Positions 4,910 to 5,534 of a DNA stretch of 5,534 bases are shown here, piece after piece. Under the pieces are notes generated by a model. It was given only the letters and a program-made list of their open reading frames with translations. It was not told where the DNA came from and did not search any database. The stretch's first letter is position 1, and each line of letters starts with the position of its first letter. The position numbers and the translations under genes are program-made. Source of the stretch: an uncultured Pseudomonas sp. (lineage in GTDB: Bacteria; Pseudomonadota; Gammaproteobacteria; Pseudomonadales; Pseudomonadaceae); contig CAMPJN010000271.1 of NCBI GenBank assembly GCA_946886875.1, positions 1-5,534 on the forward strand. The letters are read 5' to 3'.

Positions 4910-5534
4910 GTGGACAACGTACACCCAGGTTTTCTGCTTGGCCTGTTGATTTTTCTATTGGCCTGCTCGGCGTTTTTCTCCAGCTCCGAGACCGGCATTC
5001 TCAGCCTCAACCGCTACCGCCTGCGCCACCTGGCCAAGGAAGGGCATCGCGGCGCCAAGCGCGTCAGCGACTTGCTCAGCCGTCCGGATCGCCTGCTCGG
5101 CACCATCCTGATCGGCAATAACTTCGTCAATATCCTCGCTTCCTCCATCGCCACTGTTCTGGCGATCAAGCTGTGGGGCGAAGCCGGTATCGCCATCGCC
5201 ACCATCGGTCTGACCCTGGCGCTGCTGATCTTCGGCGAGATCACGCCGAAAACCCTGGCGGCGCTGCACCCGGAAAGGGTCGCCTACCCCTTCAGCCTGC
5301 CGCTGGTGCTGCTGCAAAAGCTGTTCTATCCATTGGTGATTCTGCTCGGCTGGATCAGCAATGGCCTGCTACGCCTGCTCGGTATCGACCCAGCCAGCAA
5401 AAGCAACGACAGCCTGACCACCGAGGAACTGCGCAGCGTGGTGCGCGAATCCGGGCATGAGTTGCCGAAGAACCGCCAAAGCATGCTGCTGGGCATCCTC
5501 GACCTGGAGCGGGTGACGGTCAACGACATCATGA
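4910..5534 (+). CDS. CNNM/CorB-type membrane transporter, N-terminal DUF21 domain (3' end outside window)
   Basis: A GTG-started frame runs to the right edge without a stop: 208 residues visible. It begins with a membrane helix (about 8-24) carrying the FFSSSETG motif (22-29), followed by the cytosolic juxtamembrane stretch LSLNRYRLRHLAKEGHRGAK, then LIGNNFVNI (67-75), FGEITPKTLAALHPE (108-122) and a last helical block to about 157. These are hallmarks of the DUF21 (CNNM) domain, a dimeric Mg2+/Na+ transport unit whose conserved Ser, Glu, Asn and Pro residues line the ion site. The protein ends at LERVTVNDIM, where the CBS pair normally starts, so the CBS and CorC/HlyC domains lie beyond the window. 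Homologues include E. coli YfjD (CorB), encoded at the same place, and proteins often labelled hemolysin-like or CorC. Mg2+ export is the likely role, Co2+ sensitivity a possible consequence. The GTG is supported by the VDNVHPGFLLG N-terminus placed immediately before helix 1. Confidence 0.9.
   Translation, partial: MDNVHPGFLLGLLIFLLACSAFFSSSETGILSLNRYRLRHLAKEGHRGAKRVSDLLSRPDRLLGTILIGNNFVNILASSIATVLAIKLWGEAGIAIATIGLTLALLIFGEITPKTLAALHPERVAYPFSLPLVLLQKLFYPLVILLGWISNGLLRLLGIDPASKSNDSLTTEELRSVVRESGHELPKNRQSMLLGILDLERVTVNDIM

Noticed and set aside
1..5534. Mobile elements, CRISPR repeats, phage or defence genes
   Set aside because: All coding space is taken by intact housekeeping genes; no direct repeats, transposase motifs or att-like duplications were visible on either strand.

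Overview
The window looks like an ordinary chromosomal housekeeping locus from a Gammaproteobacterium, most likely a Pseudomonas. I judge this from the protein sequences of L19, TrmD, RimM, S16 and Ffh as I remember them, from the high GC content, and from the gene order. The L19 N-terminus (…[11 protein letters not shown]…) reminds me more of the P. stutzeri/mendocina/aeruginosa side than of P. fluorescens, but that is memory-based and weak. I see no mobile element, CRISPR array, tRNA, rRNA or sign of recent transfer.

Layout from left to right. Bases 1-341 (+) hold the 3' end of a probable NhaP-type cation:proton antiporter. It converges on a leftward ribosomal operon, and both read toward one strong hairpin at 395-418. 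The leftward operon is rpsP (2370-2119), rimM (2112-1576), trmD (1573-830) and rplS (787-437): small-subunit protein S16, its 30S maturation factor, the tRNA m1G37 methyltransferase, and large-subunit protein L19. A sigma-70-like promoter for it lies at 2444-2471. Upstream, also leftward, is ffh (3941-2568), the protein subunit of the signal recognition particle, with its own -10 at 3997-4002. Divergent from ffh, on the + strand, are a ypjD-type eight-helix membrane protein of the cytochrome c assembly superfamily (4099-4899) and, 10 bases later, a CNNM/CorB-type membrane transporter (4910 to the window end, truncated before its CBS domains).

The leftward genes all serve protein synthesis and membrane targeting. 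Within the rpsP operon, the two ribosomal protein genes have clear Shine-Dalgarno sequences, while the two low-abundance enzyme or factor genes have almost none and sit 2-6 bases behind the preceding stop codon. This matches the known unequal output of the E. coli trmD operon. The order corB-ypjD / ffh-rpsP-rimM-trmD-rplS is, to my knowledge, the same as in E. coli.

I did not find a previously undescribed system. The points most worth a second look are the ypjD-corB pair, whose ypjD member lacks the tryptophan-rich haem-handling motif of true CcsA proteins; the GC-rich discriminators and missing or odd -35 elements of the translation promoters; and the lack of a convincing terminator between ffh and rpsP.
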